From: Klebsiella michiganensis
GTDB taxonomy: Bacteria > Pseudomonadota > Gammaproteobacteria > Enterobacterales > Enterobacteriaceae
Reading direction: 5' to 3'
Length of the DNA: 64,000 bases
Assembly (NCBI RefSeq): GCF_002925905.1
Contig: NZ_PRDB01000013.1
Coordinates: forward strand, 142,850 to 206,849
Under the pieces are notes generated by a model. It made no database searches and was not told the DNA's origin. It was given only the letters and a program-made list of their open reading frames with translations. Made by a program: the position numbers and the translations under genes. Below are positions 8,570-16,849 of the stretch, piece after piece (within the stretch, counting starts at the first letter, position 1; each line of letters opens with the position of its first letter).

Positions 8570-10768
8570 ATGGCCGACAACGAAAAGCTTGGCTCGACAT
8601 CACCACAGATATTGCTGAAGAACGCAACCAATCTGGATAAGTTAGTCAATGGCCGCGAATCAGAGTCATTGCCGGATCGTTTCGCTGTACTTCGCCGCAC
8701 CTGGTACGGTATGGAGATGATCTTCAATCGCTTCATCACGTATATCACGGGACGTGGAGAACAGGCGGTAGGTGCCATTGGCTGGCAGGAGCTGGGAAAC
8801 TGGGCGACTGGCCTCACGGTCGATAATCGCCAGCAAATCGTTTACTACAATGGCTCCTGGTACAAATACCTTGGAGAGCTTGAGCACGTCATTACCGGAG
8901 ATTCTCCAGAGAATGATGGTGGAGTGTGGTCGGCTGAAAACCCAACGGGGAAATGGTCGAATATTGGTGATGCGGCTCTTCGCTCAAACCTGGGTTCAGG
9001 CGAAGGTGATCCTATAGTTGCTCCTGAAAAAGTCAGAGCGGCATTAGGTGGCACAGTTAGCGAGGCTATACGCTATGTGAGTGTTGATGGTTTTGAGCCA
9101 GATTTAACCGGCACAACAGACTCTACACTATCAGTTTTGAAAGCAGCAGCAGTCGCAAAAACTCTCGCGGACAGCGCTTATGTGACGGGGGATACTAAAT
9201 ATTACGTTGTACGGTATGGTTTCGGCGCTTATATGCAGGGTGATGTGCCACTGTATACCGGCATAACATATGATGGTCAGGAGAATGGTACTTTTATTAT
9301 ACCAAAGCCGGGCGCTAAATTTTGCTTTACCACGACGGGCACCGAACCCTATGCAACCAGTAGTTCAAAACGGTTATATAACGCCACAATAAAAAACCTG
9401 CGTATTGGATGTGCATTCCGGGAAACAGTATTCCCGGTTCCTGCCGGTGTCGGCGGTATTAATATTGAGTATGCCTCATACATTAAAATTGAAAATGTAG
9501 AAATGCGCATGCTGAATGGTCCGGGTCTGGTCCTGAAGGAGGTATGGGACTCAGATATTGATAAGCTCAGAATGATGAAAGTAGGAAACATCACTGACTT
9601 AGCCAATATTGCACCGGCGCTTAATATGAGTATGGGTGATGGTACTGACGGGTGCAACGCTATCCGTTTTAATAAATTACATATTGAAGAATGCCCTAAG
9701 CCGCTGCAGCTTGAGCCAGGATGTCGGCATATTTTCTTTACCACCATGAAACTTGAAGGTGGCTCAACCACTTCAACTATCGTTGGCGCTGCGGGCATGT
9801 CTTTTACCGATACTGAAGAAACCTGGGCCAGAAATGACATTCCCCACATTTCATTCACTCGAACCGAATCATACGAATCGTTTGGGGTGGTATTTAACAC
9901 ACCGCAGTTTAACAGTGGCGGCCTTGCCCCGCGTGGCTGGTATATCTATCACGAAGGCAACTCTGGGCATCTGTTAATTTCTAATCCTGTTGGCAAATTC
10001 GTAAAAACGATGGTCACAGGTAACAGCTGGATATCCAGAGGCGGCACTGCGTATGCCTGCGGCCCGGATTATATGAAGGGGACGTGGAGCTGTACTGTTG
10101 ACGGGTTGGTTGCAAGAGCAATTCTGAGGGCATCGACCGCCGGGGCTGCGCCAACAGATGGAACTGGCGATTTCATCGTCCTGTCTGGCGGCGATAACGT
10201 GGTGCGGAACTGCAAACTTCACTCGGCAGGCGCGATTGATGACGGGCTGGCTTTTATCAACATTCTGGGATGTAACAATGACGTTGCCTGTAATGACAAC
10301 TCGTTCTCCGGCTCAAGGCAGTACGGGATTAGGGGGAGCATAACGAGTTATAAGGTCCGCGATAACTCCCTGGTAGATAGCGGTACACTTGCTGCCACTA
10401 TGTCAGCAGCGACAGCCAGATATAGTCTGGTGAATCCGGGCTCCAGCGGCCTGGGGGCGGGTGGTTTCAAAAGCGCAAACGTCACCATCTCCGCCGGCGC
10501 TGCGGGCTCGCTCGACATCATTTCCGGGGCAACGACGCTGCTCATCAGGGCCTCTTCTGCGCTGGGATTTGCAGCGGCAAAAATCTTTGTTGATGCGAAC
10601 TTTTCAACAGTAGCGCTTGAGCAGAGTCTGGGAGGAATATTCGCAACAGGTGCAGGCACGCCTGGTGACGGTAAGGTATATATCACGAAATCAGGTTCAA
10701 ACCTGATACTGACAAACCATAACAGCGCTGCGACATTTTATGTCATGGCCCTGTCTGCCGTAATGTGA
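8570..10768 (+). CDS. Tailspike, probable beta-helix capsule depolymerase
   Basis: This 732-aa protein starts at the ATG at 8570, preceded by GGAG at 8558; an upstream in-frame start would overlap the terminator and the previous gene. Residues 1-155 form a particle-binding region of the type seen in Klebsiella and Salmonella phage spikes (YNGSWYKYLGELEH, WSAENPTGKWSNIGDAALRSNL). From about 190 the sequence turns into short repeating beta strands with Gly and Asn turns (ATIKNLRIG, INIEYASYIKIENVEM, VRNCKLHSAG), typical of a right-handed parallel beta-helix. A beta-rich cap ends the protein. Capsule or O-antigen cleavage is inferred from the fold; no active site can be named. Confidence 0.8.
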   Translation: MADNEKLGSTSPQILLKNATNLDKLVNGRESESLPDRFAVLRRTWYGMEMIFNRFITYITGRGEQAVGAIGWQELGNWATGLTVDNRQQIVYYNGSWYKYLGELEHVITGDSPENDGGVWSAENPTGKWSNIGDAALRSNLGSGEGDPIVAPEKVRAALGGTVSEAIRYVSVDGFEPDLTGTTDSTLSVLKAAAVAKTLADSAYVTGDTKYYVVRYGFGAYMQGDVPLYTGITYDGQENGTFIIPKPGAKFCFTTTGTEPYATSSSKRLYNATIKNLRIGCAFRETVFPVPAGVGGINIEYASYIKIENVEMRMLNGPGLVLKEVWDSDIDKLRMMKVGNITDLANIAPALNMSMGDGTDGCNAIRFNKLHIEECPKPLQLEPGCRHIFFTTMKLEGGSTTSTIVGAAGMSFTDTEETWARNDIPHISFTRTESYESFGVVFNTPQFNSGGLAPRGWYIYHEGNSGHLLISNPVGKFVKTMVTGNSWISRGGTAYACGPDYMKGTWSCTVDGLVARAILRASTAGAAPTDGTGDFIVLSGGDNVVRNCKLHSAGAIDDGLAFINILGCNNDVACNDNSFSGSRQYGIRGSITSYKVRDNSLVDSGTLAATMSAATARYSLVNPGSSGLGAGGFKSANVTISAGAAGSLDIISGATTLLIRASSALGFAAAKIFVDANFSTVALEQSLGGIFATGAGTPGDGKVYITKSGSNLILTNHNSAATFYVMALSAVM

Positions 10769-10775
10769 GGTCTTT

Positions 10776-10964
10776 ATGTTATTCAAAGAGTTAATTGAAG
10801 GGAATGTTATTTCCCTTCCGGAAGGTGATGAATTTACTGTGACAAGCACGCCAGAAAAAGACCCTGTGACAGGATGCCTGTTTGTTAACGGTATATTATC
10901 TGACGGTTCCGAATCACGGTATTTTGCGACCGAATACACTCTGGTAACGGTGGATGATGATTAG
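10776..10964 (+). CDS. Small hypothetical phage protein
   Basis: This 62-aa acidic protein lies 7 bases after the tailspike stop codon and is probably co-transcribed with it. It has no membrane segment and appears to be a small beta-rich domain (SLPEGDEFTVTST, ESRYFATEYTLVTVDDD). Its position matches small chaperone or tail-accessory genes, but I do not recognise it. An AGCCCGC/GCGGGCT hairpin follows at 10969-10990 without a T run. Confidence 0.65.
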   Translation: MLFKELIEGNVISLPEGDEFTVTSTPEKDPVTGCLFVNGILSDGSESRYFATEYTLVTVDDD

Positions 10965-11045
10965 ATTATAGCCCGCAAGCAATGGCGGGCTTAGCTGCAG
11001 GTGGTAAGTTCTGACTATAGTTAAATCTTGATACTAGGGGTTGAG

Positions 11046-11216
11046 ATGACAATAAACTGGGAGTGGAGTGGTAAACGAGCAAAAAATTTAGGTATTGTTT
11101 TGCTTATCGGAGTCGATATTCATTATCTGTTTCCTGATATGTTCGTTTACGTTAGTGGCCTTATGATGTTCATACTTGGGTTTAAGTGCGAACTAGGACG
11201 AATTAAATTTAAATGA
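11046..11216 (+). CDS. Small hydrophobic membrane protein
   Basis: This 56-aa protein starts at the ATG at 11046, with AGGGG upstream; an in-frame ATG at 11028 lacks a good site. Residues 14-45 are strongly hydrophobic (LGIVLLIGV, YVSGLMMFILGF), giving one or two membrane helices with a basic C-terminus. It is AT-rich and lies at the start of the cargo zone. Function unknown; a lysogenic conversion protein is possible. Confidence 0.5.
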   Translation: MTINWEWSGKRAKNLGIVLLIGVDIHYLFPDMFVYVSGLMMFILGFKCELGRIKFK

Positions 11217-11251
11217 ATAAGTGGCATGCCCAAAATTATTTTACAGAGCAC

Positions 11252-12094
11252 TTATTTAAATTCCTTGCTTAAATAACCCACGTAATTAAATGGGTTTCCA
11301 CTGTCTATTCTGTTTATTTTTATTGAGTCTTTAACAGAAAATACACTTAGGATTCCTGCTGTCACTCCAACTATCTGAGCAGCGGTTTGAGGCATTACTA
11401 CAGAAGCCCCTGCATAGTACATAGATGCAACCTTGAAAATTTCCTTCATATTTAAATTATAATCAATGTTGGATGGGATGAATTTAATCTTGCTTTCATT
11501 AAAAAGCCTTGCTATGGTGGCGCAAGCACTGTCAATTTCATTTATTGATTTTTTTAATTCAAAATCTTGATTTTCGGCAGAGGCAACTCTAATCTCTAAA
11601 GAGTTCATGTGAATCATAAGGTTGCGTAACTCACCCTTCCTTTTTTCTCTAAAATTTAAAATTTTATCTACAGGGGTTTTTTTATCTGGTAAAGGAAGGG
11701 CATTCGTTAGGGTTATTATCTCCCCAGCGTTTTGAATAGTGCTTGTATCACCTCCTTTTAGAAAGTTTTCCATCCCATATGTGGCATAGTTATTATTTTT
11801 ATTATTTAATAGATCGAATATTTTGTCAGTGTACGACTTATGAAGTGCTGGTGCCAGCGCGCCGTTTATTGATGGTATTTGGACTATGTGTTTTTCAATG
11901 ATACCGGCGCTTGCAAGAGATTTTTCTAGTGTTTGATCGAGAACTTCCATGCTAATGAACAGATTATCAATAATTACAATTTTATCCCAATAAAGTATGC
12001 AACGTGTTACCTCATCAGGTTCTTTTCCACTAAATGATTGAATTTTATCGTTAGTAATCATGCCGTTAGGGAACAAAACAATCTTATTTTGCAT
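11252..12094 (-). CDS. Hypothetical cargo protein, AT-rich (280 aa)
   Basis: The ATG at 12094 is chosen because a strong GAGAGGA site precedes it; an upstream in-frame ATG at 12121 would add nine residues without such a site. The protein starts MQNKIVLFPNGMITNDK and is mixed alpha/beta, with a hydrophobic patch near 220-250 (YYAGASVVMPQTAAQIVGVTAG). It is much richer in AT than the tail genes and lies on the opposite strand, which marks it as acquired cargo. I do not recognise the family with confidence; it faintly resembles the DUF6236 type. Confidence 0.6.
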   Translation of the reverse strand: MQNKIVLFPNGMITNDKIQSFSGKEPDEVTRCILYWDKIVIIDNLFISMEVLDQTLEKSLASAGIIEKHIVQIPSINGALAPALHKSYTDKIFDLLNNKNNNYATYGMENFLKGGDTSTIQNAGEIITLTNALPLPDKKTPVDKILNFREKRKGELRNLMIHMNSLEIRVASAENQDFELKKSINEIDSACATIARLFNESKIKFIPSNIDYNLNMKEIFKVASMYYAGASVVMPQTAAQIVGVTAGILSVFSVKDSIKINRIDSGNPFNYVGYLSKEFK

Positions 12095-12175
12095 TTTATT
12101 TCCTCTCAAGTGTTTGTACAAATGGCAACTAATATGTTTGATATTATATAAGTGAATAAAGTTAATTAATCAATA

Positions 12176-12367
12176 GCGAGAGAGCAGGGGCGCATCGGTG
12201 GCCGCCGCCGGGTAATGACCACTGAAGTTGTGGAGCGGTGCCGCCGGATGCTGAAGAACGGTGCAACCCGGCAGCAGGTAGCTGATGTTGTTGGTGTGGG
12301 ACTCAAAAGCATTTACAAATATCTTCCAGTCGGCATCCCCACAAAAAGCAAAGCGTTACCTCAGTGA
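12176..12367 (+). pseudogene. Serine recombinase (Gin/Pin-type invertase), 3' remnant
   Basis: An open frame after a TAA at 12167 encodes the C-terminal DNA-binding part of a serine recombinase: the REQGRIGGRRR linker, then a helix-turn-helix with QQVADVVGVGLKSIYKYL, ending at TGA 12367. The catalytic N-terminal domain is absent and there is no usable start. Such enzymes invert tail fibre segments or resolve cointegrates, so an invertase locus probably once stood near this prophage end. Confidence 0.8.
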
Positions 12368-12417
12368 TAAAGATCGATAGATGAAACCTGCATTGAACAA
12401 AATTCGCGATTAAATTA

Positions 12418-12433
12418 CTGTATGTATAAGCAG
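12418..12433 (+). promoter_or_regulatory. LexA (SOS) box upstream of the 79-aa gene
   Basis: The 16-nt sequence has CTG at 12418-12420 and CAG at 12431-12433 with ten AT-rich bases between, the LexA consensus layout. A TTGAAC -35 and TACTGT -10 with 17-bp spacing overlap the box, so LexA would block the promoter directly. The next gene starts 20 bases downstream. Confidence 0.8.
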
Positions 12434-12453
12434 TGTTTATGCGAGGGACGATC

Positions 12454-12693
12454 ATGCTTCGACAATCAGACATCAACAACGCCTTTCGTGAGTCGATCCT
12501 TCGAAACTCGAAAGGCTATCAATACCTTTACACCAGGGATTTCGTTTCCTCGCTTGTGTGCCGTGGCATCCACTTTTCCTACTCCGAGGCTAACCGCTGG
12601 ATAGAGCGCTATCAGTCGTGCTTTGCTGACAAAACGCCGGAGCACACTGAGAATCGGCTGTGGATACTCCGCAATATGGGGAGGGGGCTATGA
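12454..12693 (+). CDS. LexA-controlled small prophage protein
   Basis: This 79-aa protein starts at the ATG at 12454 after a GAGGGA site. The sequence (MLRQSDINNAFRESIL, GIHFSYSEANRWIERYQ) looks like a small helical, soluble domain with a helix-turn-helix flavour. It lies 20 bases after a LexA box, so it should be induced by DNA damage. The stop codon overlaps the ATG of the following umuD-like remnant, and that pairing suggests an SOS cassette once complete here. No function is assigned. Confidence 0.75.
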   Translation: MLRQSDINNAFRESILRNSKGYQYLYTRDFVSSLVCRGIHFSYSEANRWIERYQSCFADKTPEHTENRLWILRNMGRGL

Positions 12694-12836
12694 TGGGGTT
12701 TTCGTCGCCAGCAGCTGATTATGGACACTCTCAACGTCACGAAACTGTGCCGCATGGATGGCAACTCTCGGGCTGTAAAAACAGACTCCGGCTACGCCAT
12801 TCTGGGTGTGTCGATAACTCCGAGTTTTCCAAATAA
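12690..12836 (+). pseudogene. umuD-like remnant
   Basis: A frame starting ATGATGGG at 12690 gives MMGFSSPAADYG, close to the start of UmuD-type proteins (GF-SPA-DY). It then loses similarity, while another frame over 12720-12830 gives a LexA/UmuD-flavoured stretch (KLCRMDGNSRAV, SGYAILGVSITPS). This pattern fits a deleted, frameshifted gene; the Ser/Lys catalytic part is missing. It is an interpretation from short matches. Confidence 0.4.
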
Positions 12837-12843
12837 AAATAAG

Positions 12844-12867
12844 AACCCGCCTTAATTGGCGGGTTTT
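12844..12867. terminator. Intrinsic terminator between convergent genes
   Basis: An 8-bp stem AACCCGCC/GGCGGGTT with a TTAATT loop has a T run on the plus strand and an A run before it, so it may act on both strands. It separates the LexA-controlled gene from the convergent minus-strand pair. Confidence 0.8.
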
Positions 12868-12870
12868 ATA

Positions 12871-13044
12871 CTAGGATGCGCTTGAAGAAGGGCTCAGCGA
12901 GTAACCAGCAAACTTATTAAAGTTATTCTGTAGGTAACTTACCGTTACTTTTGCTGAAGAATCAGCAGCTTTAGGCGCTGAGCTGCTGTTAAGTGATTGT
13001 TGTATGCTCTTTTCTTCAAAATTTTTCACATTAAGGTTCGTCAT
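12871..13044 (-). CDS. Small protein coupled to the protease-like gene
   Basis: This 57-aa protein starts at the ATG at 13044, inside the last codons of the upstream gene (14-base overlap), so its translation is probably coupled. It is serine-rich and polar (SIQQSLNSSSAPKAADSSAK), with a possible short helix (SYLQNNFNKFAGY). There is no signal peptide or membrane segment. The tight coupling suggests it works with the protease-like protein, perhaps as partner or regulator. Confidence 0.6.
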   Translation of the reverse strand: MTNLNVKNFEEKSIQQSLNSSSAPKAADSSAKVTVSYLQNNFNKFAGYSLSPSSSAS

Positions 13045-14035
13045 GACGTTTCCATCCCTCGTAATTAACTGTATTGTTGATAGCAAACTGTTGCATGGGC
13101 GGTGGTGATACCTGGACCCTCTGCAGCAGCCCTTGAGTTCGCATCTGATAAGAACATGTCTCGGTTGATTCTACTAAGGCTCTGACAGCAGTGTATTGTT
13201 GCTGAGGAACAGAGCCAAGAGTGGTATTGACATCAAAAGGCTTGCCTAGTTCCAATTCGCTCTTAATATCAAGATAGATTGAATTAATCAACCCATAAAG
13301 TGTTTCGGAAGGTTTTTCTATTGTCAGCCCAAGATCATTTGTGGCTTCTCTCCGGCTGATAGTATAGTCATGGCTGCCAGAATCAGAGCAAAGGAAGCTC
13401 ACAATCCGTTCAATTTTATCTGATTCAGATACTTGGTGTGTCAGAAGCCTTCTGGCTAGCATCTGGATTTGGGTCTGCGCTCTGTATACACTCCCCAGAA
13501 CTAAAGGGTGTACCTTTTCGCTCAACTTAAGAAGTATGTTAATGGAGTCCTCTGGGTTTTGAATACCTAACTCATCCTTTGCCAGAGCAAGATATGCTTT
13601 AATATCTTCAACGCTTACCGGTGAAATACTTTCCTGCCCATTAATTGTCGCAATAGGGTTTAGAGGTGATGTTAGACTGGGGTCTATTGGGCCAAGCGTG
13701 GCCTGTTTAGTCATGATTATTTTGTTGGCCCCAAGAGCCATAATCGTTCCAGCGCTAAGACATTTTGAGGGTATAATCACCTCGAGCTCGTCACAAAATT
13801 GCCTTAGCAGGTTAACTAAGCTCCATGCCGTAAGAGTTTCCCCGCCTTTAGTGTAAAGAAGTAAAGATATTTTGGGGGTTACGCCAATTTCATCTAGATG
13901 ATTCACAAAGAAATCATAAACTTCAGAGTGGATTTTCGTTTCCATGCCAGGTCTGTCACCGGTTACATAAGTGATAACTTTCGACCCGCGCTCCCTTTCG
14001 AGATCACGATATAGCGACTGTCTGTCTGTAAACAT
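13031..14035 (-). CDS. ClpP/crotonase-fold serine protease-like protein (SDH proteinase type)
   Basis: This 334-aa protein has a ClpP/SppA-like core in residues 50-130: ISLLLYTKGGETLTAW, then CLSAGTIMALGANKIIMTKQATLGPIDP. The Ser in LSAGT sits where the nucleophile of the serine dehydrogenase proteinase (SDH_sah) family lies, and YTKGG is the preceding loop. There is no signal peptide, so it is probably cytoplasmic. It lies in the cargo zone at the prophage end with a coupled small gene, which suggests a lysogenic conversion or defence role; the substrate is unknown. Confidence 0.75.
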   Translation of the reverse strand: MFTDRQSLYRDLERERGSKVITYVTGDRPGMETKIHSEVYDFFVNHLDEIGVTPKISLLLYTKGGETLTAWSLVNLLRQFCDELEVIIPSKCLSAGTIMALGANKIIMTKQATLGPIDPSLTSPLNPIATINGQESISPVSVEDIKAYLALAKDELGIQNPEDSINILLKLSEKVHPLVLGSVYRAQTQIQMLARRLLTHQVSESDKIERIVSFLCSDSGSHDYTISRREATNDLGLTIEKPSETLYGLINSIYLDIKSELELGKPFDVNTTLGSVPQQQYTAVRALVESTETCSYQMRTQGLLQRVQVSPPPMQQFAINNTVNYEGWKRHDEP

Positions 14036-14734
14036 CTTTAGTCCTTTTATTATTAGTAATAAAACATTTAGATCATGAACCCAGACGCATCAGCCAAGGA
14101 GCATCGAACCCTTGACCTAAAGTGGTTAAATTAAGTCCACACAATATATCCCCTAAAAATATTTTGTAACATCCTGATAAAAGATCAGTGTTTTATGAAA
14201 AATGAAAGAGCAAATCGACATAGGTTGTGACTAAGGGCTTTCATTACCAGAGACGGTGAGGCTATCGAGGGGGAGGGCGTAGAAGGTGAGGCGCTGGATG
14301 ATGTCGAAGTGCTCGGAGTTGCAACGCACGTGATCAACGATATGAGGCAGGGTGATAGCCCTGTTTGAAGGGAGTAAAAATGGGGCAGATTTTGGGGCAA
14401 AATGGCGTTTGGGGCACGGTTTGGGGCAATCAAATGTCCGCATTTGTCCGCATTTGTCCCGAAGTCAACCGCGCTATATCATTGAAAGTATTTCAGATCA
14501 TTGAATTTGCTAAACTATTTTTTTGCATGCCATAATAAAGTTAATATTTAGGCAACCGCGATCAAAAAAATTGCGCTGTTTGCAGCACCGGACGAGGTTA
14601 TTGCGTAAACTTTAAAAACTTTACCAACTCGCTGTTTCTTTAAGGTCATTTGTACGCTTTACTCACCGGCTGCTGCGGCGCGGAACGAGTGTGGCGGCAT
14701 ATTTTTGTTTGGAAAGGATACTTGGGTGGCTCTT
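14036..14734. other. Prophage-host junction region without a convincing gene
   Basis: About 700 bases hold no well-supported gene. The segment 14220-14385 has coding-like composition on both strands (an acidic plus-strand frame ending TGA near 14369 and a minus-strand frame over it), which may be a gene remnant. A repeat cluster follows at 14381-14459. The last 250 bases are AT-rich and should contain the dacC promoter and the host side of attR. Confidence 0.5.
14381..14459. repeat. TGGGGCA and TGTCCGCATT repeats, possible integrase arm sites
   Basis: Four copies of TGGGGCA lie at 14381, 14393, 14410 and 14422, three of them extended to TTTGGGGCA. They are followed by two perfect tandem copies of TGTCCGCATT (14435-14454) and a partial third. 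Short direct repeats like these beside a prophage end usually bind the arm domain of the integrase or the excisionase. The matching att copy is outside the window. Confidence 0.5.
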
Positions 14735-15937
14735 ATGACGCATGATGCTTTTTCCCTTCGCGGCCTCGCGGCAGGCTGCGCGCTTTTACTTCTCGTTGCG
14801 CCTGCGGTGCAGGCTGCGGAACAACTCCCCGATGCGCCATCCATTGACGCGCGAGCCTGGATCCTGATGGACTATGCCAGCGGCAAAGTGCTCAGCGAAG
14901 GTAATGCCGACGAAAAACTCGACCCGGCGAGCCTGACCAAAATCATGACCAGCTACGTTGTCGGCCAGGCGTTAAAGGCGGGTAAGATTAAGTCTACAGA
15001 TATGGTGACCATCGGACGCGATGCGTGGGCCACCGGTAACCCGGCGCTGCGCGGCTCTTCGGTGATGTTCCTCAAGCCGGGGATGCAGGTGTCGGTAGAA
15101 GATCTTAACAAGGGCGTCATCATTCAGTCCGGCAACGACGCCAGCATCGCGATAGCCGACTACGTGGCGGGCAGCCAGGACGCGTTTGTCAGCCTGATGA
15201 ACGGCTATGCGCAGAAAATGGGCCTGACCAATACCACCTTTATGACCGTGCACGGTCTGGACGCGCCGGGCCAGTTCAGTACCGCCCGCGATATGGCGCT
15301 GCTCACCAAAGCGATGATCCATGACGTGCCGGAAGAGTATGCGATCCATAAAGAAAAAGAGTTCACCTTCAACAAAATCCGCCAGCCGAACCGCAACCGC
15401 CTGCTGTGGAGCACGAACCTCAACGCTGACGGGGTGAAAACCGGGACCACCGCCGGGGCGGGCTACAATCTGGTTTCTTCCGCGACGCAAAACGATATGC
15501 GCCTGATTGCCGTCGTGCTCGGCACCAAAACTGACCGTATCCGTTTTAACGAATCAGAAAAACTGCTGACCTGGGGATTCCGCTTCTATGAAACCGTGAC
15601 GCCGATTAAACCCGATGCCACTTTCATTACCCAGCGCGTCTGGTTTGGCGATAGCAGTGAAGCGAAGCTGGGGGCGGGCGAGGCGGGTTCCATCACGCTG
15701 CCGAAAGGCCAGCTGAAAAACCTCAAGGCCAGCTACACCCTGAACGATACGCAGCTGACCGCGCCGCTGACCAAAGGGCAGGTTGTCGGCACCATCGACT
15801 TTAGACTGAATGATAAAACCATTGAGCAGCGGCCGCTGATTGTGATGGAAGCGGTAAACGAAGGCGGTTTCTTTAGCCGGATGATCGATTTCGTGCTGAT
15901 GAAACTGCACGGCTGGTTCGGAGGTTGGTTCTCTTAA
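14735..15937 (+). CDS. dacC: D-alanyl-D-alanine carboxypeptidase DacC (PBP6)
   Basis: This 400-aa low-molecular-weight penicillin-binding protein removes the terminal D-Ala from peptidoglycan pentapeptides in the periplasm. The ATG at 14735 is chosen because [14 protein letters not shown] aligns with E. coli DacC and gives the same length; upstream starts lack homology. A signal peptide ends near VQAAEQ. The motifs are SLTK (catalytic Ser, residues 56-59 region), SGN, and KTG in [15 protein letters not shown]-terminal amphipathic helix ([18 protein letters not shown]) anchors it to the membrane. It is the first host gene after the first prophage. Confidence 0.97.
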   Translation: MTHDAFSLRGLAAGCALLLLVAPAVQAAEQLPDAPSIDARAWILMDYASGKVLSEGNADEKLDPASLTKIMTSYVVGQALKAGKIKSTDMVTIGRDAWATGNPALRGSSVMFLKPGMQVSVEDLNKGVIIQSGNDASIAIADYVAGSQDAFVSLMNGYAQKMGLTNTTFMTVHGLDAPGQFSTARDMALLTKAMIHDVPEEYAIHKEKEFTFNKIRQPNRNRLLWSTNLNADGVKTGTTAGAGYNLVSSATQNDMRLIAVVLGTKTDRIRFNESEKLLTWGFRFYETVTPIKPDATFITQRVWFGDSSEAKLGAGEAGSITLPKGQLKNLKASYTLNDTQLTAPLTKGQVVGTIDFRLNDKTIEQRPLIVMEAVNEGGFFSRMIDFVLMKLHGWFGGWFS

Positions 15938-15945
15938 AATGCAGG

Positions 15946-15965
15946 CCGCGCCCTGCGGGGCGCGG
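15946..15965. terminator. GC-rich hairpin between convergent dacC and deoR
   Basis: A perfect GC stem (CCGCGCC/GGCGCGG type) fills the 28-bp gap between the convergent stops of dacC and deoR. There is no clear T run, so it is at best a weak terminator or a 3'-end-stabilising structure. Confidence 0.5.
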
Positions 15966-16724
15966 TTAGTAAAGCAGTGAAATTTGTTTTTCCTTCGCCA
16001 GCGCGAGCAGATCGTCATCCGGACAGACGTCGCTGGCTATTACGTCAAACTGCGATAAATCCCCCATCCGCGCCGGCCGGACTTTGCCGAATTTACTGTG
16101 ATCGACAACCAGCACGTGGTAGCGAGCGCTTTTCATCGCCCAGTGTTTGACCGGCAGCTCTTCCAGGTTAAAACAGGTCGCGCCCTGCTCGCAATCGACG
16201 CCCGCGGCGGAATAAAACGCGATGTCCGGGCACAGGTGGCTCAGCGTATCCTGCAGGCTTAGCGGTTTAAAAATGGCGTTGCTGGCGTGGAACTCGCCGC
16301 CGCACAAAATCGCGCGGCACTGGGGCTTTTCCTGTAAGGAAAGAAAGGTATTGAGCGAATAGCAGACGCCGGTAAAGGGCAGGGCGCTATCGATGGCGTC
16401 GATGATCCACGGCGTGGTGGTCCCGCAGTCAAAAAAGGCCATCTGGTGGGGCTCAAGCAGCTTTGCCGCATGGCGGGCTGCGCGGCGCTTTTCATCCACA
16501 AGGCGCGTTTTCTGATCGCTCAGCAGATAGTGCGTTGCGCTGCGCGGCTCCAGAACGATATAGCCGCCCAGCAACACGACCGGGCCGCTGTGGCCGTTGA
16601 GGTCGCGACGAATGGTCATCTCTGACACGCCAAGCAGGGTGGCCGCTTCTTTTAGATGGAGTTTATCACTGCGCTTGAGTGCCTGAATAAGCTGGCTGAT
16701 GCGTTCGTCACGACGAGTTTCCAT
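15966..16724 (-). CDS. deoR: Deoxyribonucleoside operon repressor DeoR
   Basis: This 252-aa protein has the same length as E. coli DeoR, which represses deoCABD, nupG and tsx and is relieved by deoxyribose-5-phosphate. Residues 1-60 carry the DeoR-type helix-turn-helix (RISQLIQALKRSDKLHLKEAATLLGVSEMTIRRDL), and the rest is the sugar-phosphate isomerase-like sensor domain (FDCGTTTPWIID). It is convergent with dacC and downstream of ybjG, as in E. coli. Confidence 0.97.
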   Translation of the reverse strand: METRRDERISQLIQALKRSDKLHLKEAATLLGVSEMTIRRDLNGHSGPVVLLGGYIVLEPRSATHYLLSDQKTRLVDEKRRAARHAAKLLEPHQMAFFDCGTTTPWIIDAIDSALPFTGVCYSLNTFLSLQEKPQCRAILCGGEFHASNAIFKPLSLQDTLSHLCPDIAFYSAAGVDCEQGATCFNLEELPVKHWAMKSARYHVLVVDHSKFGKVRPARMGDLSQFDVIASDVCPDDDLLALAKEKQISLLY

Positions 16725-16744
16725 ATTCCCTCTAAGCTGAAAGC

Positions 16745-16764
16745 GCCCTGCATTGACAGGGCGT
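16745..16764 (-). terminator. Hairpin after ybjG, before deoR
   Basis: A perfect 7-bp stem CGCCCTG/CAGGGCG with a 6-base loop lies between the ybjG stop and the deoR start. Read on the minus strand it is followed by CTTTC, so termination is likely but not strong. Confidence 0.55.
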
Positions 16765-16849
16765 CAGCGGCGATTTTACCTGCCGGAAGAGGCTTAGTCA
16801 CGCGCAGGAATCGGGCGCTGCCGCAACTTTACCGGCTGGTCAGGAACGT

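Larger units (their letters stand above)
1..14460. mobile_element. Right arm of a lambdoid siphophage-type prophage
   Basis: A run of phage tail genes on the plus strand (tape measure to tailspike) is followed by AT-rich cargo genes and then the host gene dacC. In lambdoid prophages the tail genes lie at the end opposite the integrase, so attR should lie between the last cargo gene (14035) and dacC (14735). The left end, integrase, replication, head and lysis genes lie outside the window. The exact right boundary is not visible because the other att copy is missing; 14460 is an estimate from the repeat cluster there. Confidence 0.8.

Noticed and set aside
14185..14443. Minus-strand frames over 14185-14443 as genes
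   Set aside because: They overlap a plus-strand frame of equal quality, have no ribosome binding site and run through the repeat cluster; at most they are remnants, noted under the junction region.
14381..14459. Short repeats as a CRISPR array
   Set aside because: Units are 7-10 bases with irregular or no spacers, far below CRISPR repeat length, and no cas gene is present.
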